DNA of 64,000 bases from assembly GCF_004917065.1 (NCBI RefSeq), contig NZ_SSYA01000002.1, positions 597,897 through 661,896 of the forward strand. Reading direction: 5' to 3'. The position numbers and the translations under genes are program-made. The stretch's first letter is position 1; each line of letters opens with the position of its first letter. The DNA comes from Geomonas ferrireducens (GTDB taxonomy: Bacteria > Desulfobacterota > Desulfuromonadia > Geobacterales > Geobacteraceae). Under the pieces are notes generated by a model. The model saw nothing but the letters and a program-made list of their open reading frames with translations, was not told where the DNA came from and made no database searches. This document shows, piece after piece, positions 17,862 through 26,253 of the stretch.

Positions 17862-18036
17862 CAGAAAAAACTTATGCCGGTCGTACAGACTCTCTGACTA
17901 ACACCCTTTTCTGACATTGTCTTTCTTTAGAACAAAAATAATGCTTTCGGGGATAGTCTGAAGGCAATTCTTGTGGCACAATGTCCCTTTAAGAGAGTTT
18001 TAAGATTCTCTGTGCCAGTAGCGTAGGGAGGGAAAG

Positions 18037-18954
18037 ATGGCGGGGCCGAAGAGCGTCGTTGATGAGCACGGAAAGCATGGGACCACGGCTGCGGCCGCGG
18101 CTGAGCCCGTCGCAAAGCGCGACACCGGGCACGAGACGCAGGGGAACTCTGAGGAGTTGGAACTCCGTCTGGGGCAAGTGGAGGCGAAGCTCAAGCAGGA
18201 GCAGGCCGCACGTGCCGAAGCCGAGCGGGAGCTTGGCCGCCTGCACGACGAGACGGTACGCCTGAAGGCTTCTCTGGACAACGTGAGCCGCGAGCTTGAG
18301 TCCCTCAGTTACTCCATCTCCCACGACCTGCGCGCCCCTGTCAGGCATATGATCGGCTTCAGCAACGCTTTGCAGGAAGATTTCGGCGACAAACTGGAAC
18401 CCACAGCGCTTAGCTACCTCGATTGCATCGTCAGGGCGGGCCGGAAAATGGAGAACCTGGTCGAAGCTCTCCTTGGGCTTTCCAGGATCGGGCGGCAGGA
18501 GATGACCCTGCTCAACCTCGATTTGAGCCAGATGGCAACGAGTCACGCTGCGACTTTGAAGGAGGCGGATCCGGCAAGGAAGGCGGAGTTCAAGATCCAG
18601 GAGCATCTGCACGCGCACGGTGACGCGGTCCTTATGAGAGCCGTCCTTGAACAACTGATCGGCAACGCCTGGAAGTTCACCGTGAGGAGCGACCCCGCCA
18701 TCATCGAGGTGGGGAGCAAAGAGGAGGGGGGAGAGCGCGTCTTCTTCGTGCGCGACAACGGTGTCGGGTTCGATATGCGCTTCGCCGACCGGCTCTTCAG
18801 CCCGTTTCAGCGCATGCACCGCGAGGAGGATTTCCCGGGGCTCGGGGTCGGACTTGCGACGGTGCAGCGCATCGTGCACCGCCATGGCGGCAGGGTCTGG
18901 GCAGAGGCGCAGCCAGACGCCGGCGCTTCTTTTTACTTCACCATCGCCACGTGA
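18037..18954 (+). CDS. Soluble sensor-less histidine kinase
   Basis: 305 residues with no signal peptide, TM helix or recognisable sensor domain. The N-terminal 85 residues are charged and Ala-rich with a coiled coil (ELELRLGQVEAKLKQEQ). The HisKA domain follows with SHDLRAPV (His96), then a HATPase domain with NAWKFT, DNGVGF and GLGVGLATV. The core resembles that of the phytochrome-type kinases at 3130 and 19985. The SD GGGAGG is directly upstream of the ATG. In the upstream region TGGCACA (17974-17980) and TGTGCCA (18011-18017) form a long inverted repeat that could be a leader structure. It sits between the beta-oxidation operon and the FadR-like regulator, with no receiver gene adjacent. 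Confidence 0.85.
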   Translation: MAGPKSVVDEHGKHGTTAAAAAEPVAKRDTGHETQGNSEELELRLGQVEAKLKQEQAARAEAERELGRLHDETVRLKASLDNVSRELESLSYSISHDLRAPVRHMIGFSNALQEDFGDKLEPTALSYLDCIVRAGRKMENLVEALLGLSRIGRQEMTLLNLDLSQMATSHAATLKEADPARKAEFKIQEHLHAHGDAVLMRAVLEQLIGNAWKFTVRSDPAIIEVGSKEEGGERVFFVRDNGVGFDMRFADRLFSPFQRMHREEDFPGLGVGLATVQRIVHRHGGRVWAEAQPDAGASFYFTIAT

Positions 18955-18967
18955 AAACGGCCAAGGT

Positions 18968-19672
18968 TCAGGCTGGGGCCGGCAGTTCCCCCTGCAGAGG
19001 GGCGAAACAGTTCTTGAAATCGTTCAACCTGAAGAGCATCGCCGTGCGGGTGATGTTCTCGGCCAGCAGCGCGTTGCCGGCACTTGCCGCGGCGAGCATC
19101 TCGCGGTAGTAGCTGCGCAATTGCAGCCGGTGTTTCTCTTTGGTGAAAAGCGAAGACCTGAGCTTTGAGTAGACGCCGGAAAAGCTGTTCAGTACGAGCG
19201 GGTACACACGGTTTCCTGACATGACGGCCATCGCCAGGTGCAACTCCCAGTCGAACTTCACCAGTGCTGAGGCACAGTTTCGCAACTTCTCCGCCTTGCT
19301 AAGGATCGCAGCGACCCCGGCCGCGTTGTTTTCGATCGCCCTGCGCGCATAGTCCGGGGCGAACTGGAGCCTCAACTCCAGCAGGTGCGCGCCCAGATCG
19401 GGCGGGAACTCCTCGCTGTTTCTCGTTATCGAGGAGAGGATTTCCAGGTCGCCGTGAGACCAAAAATCGTTGACTACGGTGGTGTGGCGCTGCTGCACCG
19501 AGATCCACCCGGCGCTCTGCAGTTTTTGAAGCGCCTCCCGCACCGTCGCCCTGCTAACCCCGAACCTCGCCGCAAGTTCCCGTTCACTCGACAGCGGACA
19601 CCCCGGTTTGAACTCCCCTTTAAGCAGTTCTTCCACCAAGGCCCTCTCCACCATCTGGCAGCTTTTTTTCAT
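18968..19672 (-). CDS. GntR-family FadR-like transcriptional regulator
   Basis: A 234-residue regulator. The N-terminal winged helix-turn-helix is typical of GntR proteins (PLSSERELAARFGVSRATVREALQKLQSAGWI, in two blocks) and the C-terminal all-helical domain resembles the FadR acyl-CoA-binding domain. FadR proteins sense acyl-CoA and control fatty-acid degradation, which fits its position beside the beta-oxidation genes, although it is transcribed in the opposite direction. The start at 19672 has GAGGG 5 nt upstream; a longer frame from 19735 has only a weak site. The upstream 60 bp are AT-rich and include TTGTT-N5-AACAA, a possible autoregulatory site (inference). Confidence 0.85.
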   Translation of the reverse strand: MKKSCQMVERALVEELLKGEFKPGCPLSSERELAARFGVSRATVREALQKLQSAGWISVQQRHTTVVNDFWSHGDLEILSSITRNSEEFPPDLGAHLLELRLQFAPDYARRAIENNAAGVAAILSKAEKLRNCASALVKFDWELHLAMAVMSGNRVYPLVLNSFSGVYSKLRSSLFTKEKHRLQLRSYYREMLAAASAGNALLAENITRTAMLFRLNDFKNCFAPLQGELPAPA

Positions 19673-19963
19673 AAAGCCCTCGCATGTGATACCGCAGGCA
19701 ACTCTTGTCGCGCTAGTTGCGGTGTCGCTATTCATGGCATCCGGAGTTTTGTTAATTGTAAAACATAGTTTTGTTGAAATAACAACTCTTTTTCTTGCGG
19801 GTAAGAAGAAAAAGTGTCGTATAAGGGTGAATTGTAAAGGGGGGGTGGGGGGTGCATTGGCTGTGAGGGACGCAGCGTTGACAACTGGAGTGACGGTGGG
19901 ATACCGTTGCGGTGAGTTTGTTGGACGCTGTTTTATAAATGCGAAGAGCTGTGCTGCGAGTCC

Positions 19964-19986
19964 GAGAGGGGGGTGCCCCCCCTCTC
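19964..19986 (-). terminator. GC-rich hairpin at the end of the four-PAS kinase gene
   Basis: GAGAGGGGGG and CCCCCCCTCTC form a near-perfect hairpin with a 2-3 nt loop that includes the stop codon of the kinase at 19985. There is no T-run after it on the minus strand, so it may act as a transcript-end stabiliser rather than a classical terminator. Confidence 0.4.
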
Positions 19987-22324
19987 AGGCCTTGCGTGGG
20001 TGAGACAGGGTGAAGTAGAAGGTCGCGCCTTCGCCTTCCTTCCCCTCGGCCCAAATGCTCCCGCCATGGCGCTCGATGATGCGCCGCACCGTCGCGAGCC
20101 CGATGCCGGTCCCCTCGAATTCCGAGCCATGCAGGCGCTGGAAGGGTTGGAACAGCTTTTCCACGTAGGCCATGTCGAAGCCGACACCGTTGTCCCTGAC
20201 GAAGAATACGGAAGCGCCGTTGACCGTGGTCTGACCGAATTCGATGCGCGGGTTTGGATTCCTAGACGAGTATTTCACCGAGTTGCCTAGCAGGTTCTGC
20301 AGCACGAGGCGCACCAGTGCGGCGTCGCCGTAGGCATTGATCGCTGGGTGCACGACGAATTCGGCCGCGTTGGACGCATCATCGTCCTGGATCATGTCCA
20401 CGACTTCCGCGGCTAGCTGGCTGATGTTGAAATTGGTGCGTTTCATGATGGCGCGACCTACCCGGGTGAGGGCGAGCAGGTCATCGATCTGTTTCCCCAT
20501 TCTGTTGCTTGCCGTGCAGATCCGCTCCAGGTAGTAGCGTGCCTCATCCGGCAGGGCGGCGCCGTGTTCCTCAACCAGAATCGAGCTGTAACTGTTGATG
20601 TGCCTGAGCGGCGCACGTAGGTCGTGAGATACGGAATAGCTGAACGATTCGATCTCTTTCTTCGCCGCAACGAGCTGCGAAGTGCGCTCGATGACCCTGC
20701 GGTCCAATTCGTTATTGAGGTTGCGGATCGCCTCTTCGGCCGCCTTGCGTTCCGTGATGTCCTTTATCGTCCCGATCATGCGCCGTTTCTTGCCCGCTGT
20801 GTCCCGTGTCACCTCGCAACACTCGGTCACCCAACGCTCTTCGCCGTCGCTGTGCCTCTTGATCTTGTACTCCATCTCGAACGGGCGTGAGTGGGCGATT
20901 GCCGAACGGTAGCTTTCAACGAAACGGGCACGGAACTCCTCGCGGACGAGGTCAAAATGCCCCTGCAGGGTCATCGGATAATGCTCGTTGATGCCGAGGA
21001 TCTCACGCAGCTTGCTGGAACATCCCCAATGCTGCTGTTCCAGGTCCAGGACGTAGCTTCCGAGTTGCGCTATCCTCTGGGTTTCCTGCAACAGGTGATC
21101 GTTGTCCGAGATGACCTGTTCGCGCCGTTTTTGTTCAGTTACATCCTCGAGGGTCACTACGGTGCCGCTCACCTTGCTCGCCTTGTCAAGAAAAGGTGCT
21201 GTGCTTATCGAGAGAAAAACGCTGGAACCGTCGGGACGCGTGAAGAGAAAACAGGTATTTTGCAGGCATACTCCCTGTCGCAGCACATCTTCCAGCGATT
21301 CCTCCTCGCCGCCGTCTTTCTCCGGCGAACGGATCGTCCTTAAAAGGGACCAATCCCCGCTTATCAGCATCTCTTTCTTGGCAAGCCCCAGGATTCTTTC
21401 CGCTCTTGGGTTGGCGAAAGCAGTGTTGCCGTCGGGCTCGATGAACATGATACCCACGGGGCTTGTTGCCGTGATCAGGTTCAGCAGGTCATGCTCCATG
21501 CGCAGCAGGTGTTCCATCAGTTTGGCCTGATTGACGTCCAAAAGGGTGCCCGCCAGCCGGAAACCACGGCCCGAAGCATCCCTCGTCGCCGCCTTGCCGG
21601 TGCAACGGAACCAGCGCCACTTCCCCTCGTTGGTCTTCAAACGGAATTCGAGCTCGAACTTGTCGATGCGACCTTCAATGCACTCCTCCAGCGACCTGCG
21701 CGCGTTTTCCAGGTACTCCGGATGAATGATGTTGATCCAGTCGGCCAGGCTCCCTTGCATCTGGCCTGGGGCGTAGCCGAGCATTTGGTAACAGTAGGGG
21801 CTGAAGAAACAGCTGCCGGCCAAGACGTCCAGGTCCCAGATCCCCAGTTCGGCCGCCTCGATCGCAAGCCGCTGGCGCTCCTCGTTGACCGCCACCTCGT
21901 GTTTTTCATGAACCTCGTGCGTCACGTCAGTGGTGAACCCCTGGTAGCCGATCTGGGTACCGTTTTCATCTTTTAGTTTCGCAATGACGGTCTCCAGCCA
22001 ACGGACGCGATCATCGGCGGTGCGCCGGCAAAACCGCTGCGACCACTGGGCCTCATTTTCCATGGCGCAGCGAAAGCTTTCAGTGAGCGCCTTGCGCTCC
22101 CCCGCAGTCAACCGGAGCCTGTTTTCCCTGGTCGTCGCGCCGGACGGAAACGGCACCTCTCCGGTGAGGTCGGTCCAGTAAAGCCCCAACGGCGTGTGCT
22201 CCAAAATGTTGCACAAAACCTGTTCCCAGGAAAGGGTAGGGGGCGTGGGGTTCCCTGCCCGGCTGGCGGAGGTGTTCCGGAGCTGGTTCTTTAGGTGGTT
22301 TTGCAGATGCGTCACTCGATTCAT
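19985..22324 (-). CDS. Four-PAS sensor histidine kinase (phytochrome-type core)
   Basis: A 779-residue soluble kinase. Four PAS/PAC units lie at about residues 30-155, 160-285, 295-420 and 425-540, marked by linkers GFTTDVTHE, GTLLDVNQA, LEDVTEQKR and IKDITERKAAEE. They are followed by a coiled coil, SHDLRAPLRHI (phosphoacceptor His) and a HATPase domain ending in GTGIGLATVRRIIERHGG. The frame stays open upstream to 23065, but that would run antisense through mutM and the Cys-rich gene, so the start at 22324 is chosen, with AAGGGG about 7 nt upstream. A good sigma-70 promoter lies at 22494-22522. Confidence 0.88.
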   Translation of the reverse strand: MNRVTHLQNHLKNQLRNTSASRAGNPTPPTLSWEQVLCNILEHTPLGLYWTDLTGEVPFPSGATTRENRLRLTAGERKALTESFRCAMENEAQWSQRFCRRTADDRVRWLETVIAKLKDENGTQIGYQGFTTDVTHEVHEKHEVAVNEERQRLAIEAAELGIWDLDVLAGSCFFSPYCYQMLGYAPGQMQGSLADWINIIHPEYLENARRSLEECIEGRIDKFELEFRLKTNEGKWRWFRCTGKAATRDASGRGFRLAGTLLDVNQAKLMEHLLRMEHDLLNLITATSPVGIMFIEPDGNTAFANPRAERILGLAKKEMLISGDWSLLRTIRSPEKDGGEEESLEDVLRQGVCLQNTCFLFTRPDGSSVFLSISTAPFLDKASKVSGTVVTLEDVTEQKRREQVISDNDHLLQETQRIAQLGSYVLDLEQQHWGCSSKLREILGINEHYPMTLQGHFDLVREEFRARFVESYRSAIAHSRPFEMEYKIKRHSDGEERWVTECCEVTRDTAGKKRRMIGTIKDITERKAAEEAIRNLNNELDRRVIERTSQLVAAKKEIESFSYSVSHDLRAPLRHINSYSSILVEEHGAALPDEARYYLERICTASNRMGKQIDDLLALTRVGRAIMKRTNFNISQLAAEVVDMIQDDDASNAAEFVVHPAINAYGDAALVRLVLQNLLGNSVKYSSRNPNPRIEFGQTTVNGASVFFVRDNGVGFDMAYVEKLFQPFQRLHGSEFEGTGIGLATVRRIIERHGGSIWAEGKEGEGATFYFTLSHPRKA

Positions 22325-22673
22325 GTCTTTACCCCTTTGGGCAATCATGATCATCCTCATAACGTCGAGCCGTTTTCCCGGAAGGTAGCAGGGAGCATGC
22401 ACAGCCATCATCTTGTTACTGTTAGTGCCGGCAGTGTCTGGCATTGTGAAGGCAGCAGGTCGTCTGTTAAGATTGATATTAACAATGCTTTCTAATATAA
22501 CCACATTTTTTTCCTGTGGCAACTGTAAATTATGAAAAAATTTTCTAGATACTGTGCATGAGGACACGGCTGCTCGGACCTTGTGCCAGAAACCACGGAA
22601 CCTATTGACTGCAAATGCCCTTTTGCAGTACCTTCTGAGAGCCGGATCGGCCATTTTGAGACGAGGAGACGTC
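22325..22673. other. Divergent intergenic region between the four-PAS kinase and the Cys-rich gene
   Basis: 349 bp without a credible gene. It holds the kinase promoter (22494-22522), an inverted repeat TGTTAA-N8-TTAACA (22465-22484) inside the kinase leader, and on the plus strand a weak TTGACT (22605-22610) element overlapping CTGCAAA-N6-TTTGCAG (22609-22628), which could be an operator for the Cys-rich gene. Confidence 0.45.
22494..22522 (-). promoter_or_regulatory. Sigma-70-type promoter of the four-PAS kinase
   Basis: Read on the minus strand, TTGCCA is followed after exactly 17 nt by TATATT. The transcript would have a leader of about 160 nt, within which TGTTAA-N8-TTAACA (22465-22484) could bind a regulator. 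Confidence 0.55.
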
Positions 22674-22856
22674 ATGGAAACTAAAATCTGCCAATGTGGA
22701 GCTGAGCACAAAGGACATATATGCATGCTTAAGAGCATGGGGCGCTTTGAAGAAATCGAACACATAACGAAAAACCCCACCGTGGTCTGCTTTACCTGCG
22801 GAGTTGAGGCAAACTCCCCGGAGAACGTCTGCAACCCGATGCCGCTCGAAAAGTAA
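22674..22856 (+). CDS. Cys-rich 60-residue protein, probable zinc-binding
   Basis: A 60-residue protein with Cys6-x-Cys8, Cys17, Cys39-x2-Cys42 and Cys53, and His residues at 12, 15 and 30. The pattern suits a small zinc ribbon or treble-clef-like site; no known family is recognised. The start is well defined by GAGGAG about 5 nt upstream of the ATG. It ends 12 nt before mutM and so is likely cotranscribed with it. The function is unknown; a role in DNA repair or redox protection is only suggested by the neighbour. Confidence 0.7.
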   Translation: METKICQCGAEHKGHICMLKSMGRFEEIEHITKNPTVVCFTCGVEANSPENVCNPMPLEK

Positions 22857-22868
22857 AAAGGAACCTCG

Positions 22869-23681
22869 ATGCCTGAATTGCCGGAAGTCGAAGTCACCCG
22901 TCTCGGTATCACCCGTGCCCTTACCGGTGCCCGCATCAGTGCGGTTTCCGTGCACAGCTCAAAGCTGCGCGCCATGGTCCCGGCGGGACTACCGCAACTG
23001 CTGTGCGGCCAGACCATAGCGTCGGTGCTGCGTCGTGGCAAATACCTGATCATCGAGTGTCCCAACGGGTCTTTGCTGCTTCACCTCGGCATGACCGGGC
23101 ATCTGAGGCTTGTGTCTGCCACGGCGGCACCCGGGCCACATGACCACTTCGATCTTGCACTCGACTCGGGGCTCGTCTTGCGGCTTAACGACTACCGTCG
23201 CTTCGGCTCGATCCATTGGACCATCGAGAACCCCATGCAGCATCAGCTCTTGCGAAAGATCGGCCCGGAGCCACTGACAGGTGCCTTCAACACCGAGTAT
23301 CTGTACCGTTTGAGCCGCAACAGGAAGGTTGCCATCCAACGCTTTATCATGGACAGCGCCGTTGTAGCCGGGATCGGGAACATCTACGCGGCGGAAAGTC
23401 TTTTCCGCTGCCGCATGCTCCCCGACACCCTCGCAGGTGGCCTCACTGAGGCCCAATGCGCGGCCCTCGTCGACGCCGTCAAGGAGACGCTATCCGTATC
23501 CATCGCCACCGGTAGCTCCAGCATGGACTTCACCCGCGCCGAAGAGAAACTCGCCTACTTTCCGCAAGAGCTCTACGTTTATGGCCGGGAGGGGAAACCG
23601 TGCCGGAAATGCGGGGCACCCGTTCAACGGGGCAGGCTCGGCAACCGCTCCACTTTTTTCTGCGCTCACTGTCAGAGTTGA
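22869..23681 (+). CDS. mutM: Formamidopyrimidine-DNA glycosylase
   Basis: A 270-residue base-excision repair glycosylase/AP lyase for 8-oxoguanine and formamidopyrimidines. The protein starts with the diagnostic PELPEVE, in which Pro2 is the Schiff-base nucleophile and Glu3 the catalytic acid. It contains the helix-two-turn-helix region with GIGNIYAAESLF and ends with the zinc finger CRKCG...FFCAHCQ. Length and motif order match Fpg, and the residue order is that of Fpg rather than Nei. AAAAGGAACC precedes the start. Confidence 0.96.
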   Translation: MPELPEVEVTRLGITRALTGARISAVSVHSSKLRAMVPAGLPQLLCGQTIASVLRRGKYLIIECPNGSLLLHLGMTGHLRLVSATAAPGPHDHFDLALDSGLVLRLNDYRRFGSIHWTIENPMQHQLLRKIGPEPLTGAFNTEYLYRLSRNRKVAIQRFIMDSAVVAGIGNIYAAESLFRCRMLPDTLAGGLTEAQCAALVDAVKETLSVSIATGSSSMDFTRAEEKLAYFPQELYVYGREGKPCRKCGAPVQRGRLGNRSTFFCAHCQS

Positions 23682-23802
23682 ACGCAGAGCCCTCGACGGC
23701 ATGTCGAGTCCTTAGAGCATGCTTTCTTCCTCTCTCATTGAAATTGATACGCTGCCTGGTAAACTGCCGCAGATGTCAAACCAACCTGGAGGTCATCTCA
23801 AC

Positions 23803-24867
23803 ATGAGCCGTCTCTTCACCCCGCTTACCCTGCGCGAACTGGTCATCAGAAATCGCATCTTCGTCTCTCCGATGTGCATGTACTCGAGCAGGGACGGGCT
23901 CCCTACCGACTGGCACATGGTGCATCTCGGAAGCCGTGCTGTCGGGGGAGCAGGACTGGTCATGGTGGAGGCCACCGCGGTGACGCCGCAGGGAAGGATC
24001 TCGCCTGACGACAGCGGCATCTGGAGCGCCGAGCACGCCGCAGCCTTCGCACCGATAACCCGTTTCATCAAGGAGCACGGCTCCGTGCCGGGGATCCAGT
24101 TGGCCCATGCTGGGCGCAAAGCCTCCACCGATCTCCCGTGGAAAGGGGGACGCCCCGTCGACGCCCGAAACCGCGGCTGGCAGACCATCGCCCCGAGTGC
24201 GGTCCCCTTCTCAAAAGAGGAACCGGTACTTCCCAGGGAAGCCACCGTTCAGGATCTGGAGACTCTCCTTGGCCAGTTTGCCGCAGCGGCCCGCCGCAGT
24301 ATCGATGCCGGTTTCGAGGTCGTGGAAATCCACATGGCGCACGGATATCTCCTGCATGAGTTCCTGTCGCCTCTTTCGAACCGGCGCAGCGACGATTTCG
24401 GCGGGTCGCTTGAGAACCGTTGCCGTTTCCCTCTAAGGGTTGCGAAGGCTGTGCGCGACATCTGGCCCGAACATCTCCCCGTGTTCGTCCGGGTGTCCGC
24501 TTCGGATTGGATGGAGGGTGGCTGGGACTTGGAGCAGACGCTATACCTCGTCCGTGCGCTCAAGGAAATGGGGATCGATTTTATCGACTGTTCCTCAGGA
24601 GGACTCGTCCCGGAGGCCATGCCCCCGTTTGGTCCAGGCTTCCAGGTGCCGTTTGCTGCCGAGATAAAGAAGGAGGTGGGGATCGCCACCGGGGCCGTGG
24701 GGGTCATCACCGACCCGGCTCAAGCCGAACAGATCGTTGCCACCGGGCTTGCCGACGCCGTGCTGCTTGCCCGCGCCATGCTGCGGGACCCATACTGGCC
24801 GCTGCATGCCGCCAAGGAACTCGGGGTGGATCTGCCGTGGCCCTTGCAGTATGAAAGGGCGAAATAG
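23803..24867 (+). CDS. Old-yellow-enzyme family NADH:flavin oxidoreductase (YqjM/NamA-like)
   Basis: A 354-residue FMN-dependent TIM-barrel ene-reductase. It has the YqjM-type cysteine in SPMCMYSS, the substrate-binding HAGRK segment, the HMAHGYLLHEFLSP motif with SNRRSDDFGGSLENR, and the C-terminal flavin-phosphate region (GAVGVITDP, ADAVLLARAMLRDPYWP). These enzymes reduce activated C=C bonds or nitro compounds. ATG 23803 is preferred: GGAGG lies about 10 nt upstream and the protein then begins at the usual SRLFTPL. The frame extends 28 codons further upstream. A perfect terminator follows. Confidence 0.92.
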   Translation: MSRLFTPLTLRELVIRNRIFVSPMCMYSSRDGLPTDWHMVHLGSRAVGGAGLVMVEATAVTPQGRISPDDSGIWSAEHAAAFAPITRFIKEHGSVPGIQLAHAGRKASTDLPWKGGRPVDARNRGWQTIAPSAVPFSKEEPVLPREATVQDLETLLGQFAAAARRSIDAGFEVVEIHMAHGYLLHEFLSPLSNRRSDDFGGSLENRCRFPLRVAKAVRDIWPEHLPVFVRVSASDWMEGGWDLEQTLYLVRALKEMGIDFIDCSSGGLVPEAMPPFGPGFQVPFAAEIKKEVGIATGAVGVITDPAQAEQIVATGLADAVLLARAMLRDPYWPLHAAKELGVDLPWPLQYERAK

Positions 24868-24903
24868 GATTTACAGGTGGTAAAGGGTAGGGGAGCTTAG
24901 GGG

Positions 24904-24939
24904 AAGGGGGGCAGGAAGTTTTTCCTGCCCCCCTTTTTT
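24904..24939 (+). terminator. Rho-independent terminator of the OYE-family gene
   Basis: A 14-bp perfect stem (24904-24917 with 24922-24935) with a GTTT loop is followed by a run of six T (24934-24939). It points along the plus strand and separates this gene from the convergent small gene at 24944. Confidence 0.85.
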
Positions 24940-24943
24940 GACG

Positions 24944-25267
24944 CTAGTCTGCGGCCACCACATGTATGGCCACGATCGCCGCGACGGCGCCGACCCAGTA
25001 CACCCAACGGTACTCGCCGAAGTGGACGTCGCAGAATTCCTTGAAAGTAAGACCGGTGTGCGTCTTTTTCGGGCGCTCCTCCCGGGTCCCCTGCATATCG
25101 TTCGCAGCCAGGGTCACGCCGGTACGGTTTTCCTGGGGCATGAGGTTCACCGTGGCAGGTGCCTCCTGCGCAGGCTGCGCCTGGGCAAGAAGGGCTACAT
25201 CCTGGGCGCCGGCCGCAGCCGGAACCATCGACATAAGACAGACAAGGATGGCTAACTTTTTCAACAT
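24944..25267 (-). CDS. Small exported protein with C-terminal membrane segment
   Basis: A 107-residue protein. MLKKLAILVCLMSMVPAAAGAQ is a Sec signal peptide with an AxA-type site; the middle is Gln/Ala/Pro-rich, and residues about 88-105 (WVYWVGAVAAIVAIHVVAA) form a C-terminal TM helix. AGGAGG precedes the ATG at 25267; the frame continues upstream but without a site. The family is not recognised. It would be anchored in the inner membrane with most of its short chain outside. A small Cys/His set (FCDVHFG) lies just before the TM helix. Confidence 0.7.
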   Translation of the reverse strand: MLKKLAILVCLMSMVPAAAGAQDVALLAQAQPAQEAPATVNLMPQENRTGVTLAANDMQGTREERPKKTHTGLTFKEFCDVHFGEYRWVYWVGAVAAIVAIHVVAAD

Positions 25268-25491
25268 GGTACGTCCTCCTTTATATGTGCGGCAAAAAGC
25301 CGTAGTAGCGGCGTCTTCTTTGGACGCTCGCGAAAACGAAAGCCTAGATTGTATCACGCCCTCTTGAAAAATCAGGCGGTGGTGTTTATTTTGATGTCCT
25401 GGTGCAAGCTGTAATGGTATAAATAACGACTGGGCCGAAACTACGAACATGACCTCCGGTTCTAAAAGAGTCGGACACACAAGGAGCATCA

Positions 25492-26166
25492 ATGGAAAGA
25501 TACCAGACGCAGTACAGAACCATAACCATCGCAAACAGCACAGTGATGCGTGGCGTCTACGGCTGGATGGGGGGAGGGTTGTTCCTTACCGCCTTCGTCG
25601 CCATGATTACCGCATCTTCGCCGGTTCTTTTACAGGCCATTTTAGGTAACCGGATTCTCTTCTACGCCCTTGTCTTCGGCGAACTCGGCCTCGTTGTTGC
25701 CATTAGCGGTGCCATCAACAGGATCAGCAGCGCCACTGCGAGCGCCCTTTTCCTGCTCTATGCAGCCTTGAACGGCGTCACCATGTCCACGATCTTCGTC
25801 GCCTATACCCAATCCTCCATCGCGTCGACCTTTCTGGTGACAGCCGGCATGTTCGGTGCCATGAGCCTCTACGGCTACCTCACCAAAAGCGATCTCTCTT
25901 CATGGGGAAGCTTTCTGTTCATGGGGCTTGTCGGTGTGGTGATCGCATCTTTAGTGAACATCTTCCTGCAAAGCCCGATGGTCAGCTGGGTCATGAGCCT
26001 GTGCGGCGTCATCGTCTTCACGGGTCTCACCGCCTACGACACGCAGAGGATCAAGCAGATGGGCGGCTCGGGAGGGAAGGGGGCCATTCTCGGCGCACTC
26101 ACCCTTTACCTCGACTTCATCAACATGTTCCTCCTCCTGCTCAGGTTCTTCGGTAACCGCAGGTAA
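25492..26166 (+). CDS. Bax inhibitor-1 / YccA family membrane protein
   Basis: A 224-residue protein with about seven TM helices, of the BI-1/YccA family (YRTITIANSTVMRGVYGWMGGG at the N-terminus in two blocks; C-terminal TAYDTQRIKQM and YLDFINMFLLLLRFFGNRR are family-typical). In bacteria YccA modulates FtsH proteolysis and BI-1 homologues act as pH-sensitive calcium leak channels; the substrate here is unknown. AAGGAG lies 5-6 nt before the ATG. It is single and is followed by a bidirectional terminator shared with the convergent cvfB-like gene. Confidence 0.93.
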   Translation: MERYQTQYRTITIANSTVMRGVYGWMGGGLFLTAFVAMITASSPVLLQAILGNRILFYALVFGELGLVVAISGAINRISSATASALFLLYAALNGVTMSTIFVAYTQSSIASTFLVTAGMFGAMSLYGYLTKSDLSSWGSFLFMGLVGVVIASLVNIFLQSPMVSWVMSLCGVIVFTGLTAYDTQRIKQMGGSGGKGAILGALTLYLDFINMFLLLLRFFGNRR

Positions 26167-26198
26167 CACCGGCGGGGTGCCCCCCCTGGCGAAGAAAC

Positions 26199-26237
26199 AA
26201 AAAGAGCCCCGGCGTGAAGACCACCCGGGGCTCTTTT
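26199..26237. terminator. Bidirectional Rho-independent terminator
   Basis: AAAAGAGCCCCGG and CCGGGGCTCTTTT form a 13-bp perfect stem flanked by A- and T-runs, between convergent genes ending at 26166 (plus) and 26254 (minus). Confidence 0.88.
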
Positions 26238-26253
26238 CATCGTTGCGACACGA

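Noticed and set aside
22325-23065. N-terminal extension of the four-PAS kinase frame
   Set aside because: The frame stays open, but it lies antisense to mutM and the Cys-rich gene, both strongly supported, and a good ribosome-binding site exists at the inner start 22324.
25268-25534. Longer N-terminus for the small exported protein
   Set aside because: The upstream codons lack a ribosome-binding site and would bury the clear signal peptide that starts at 25267.
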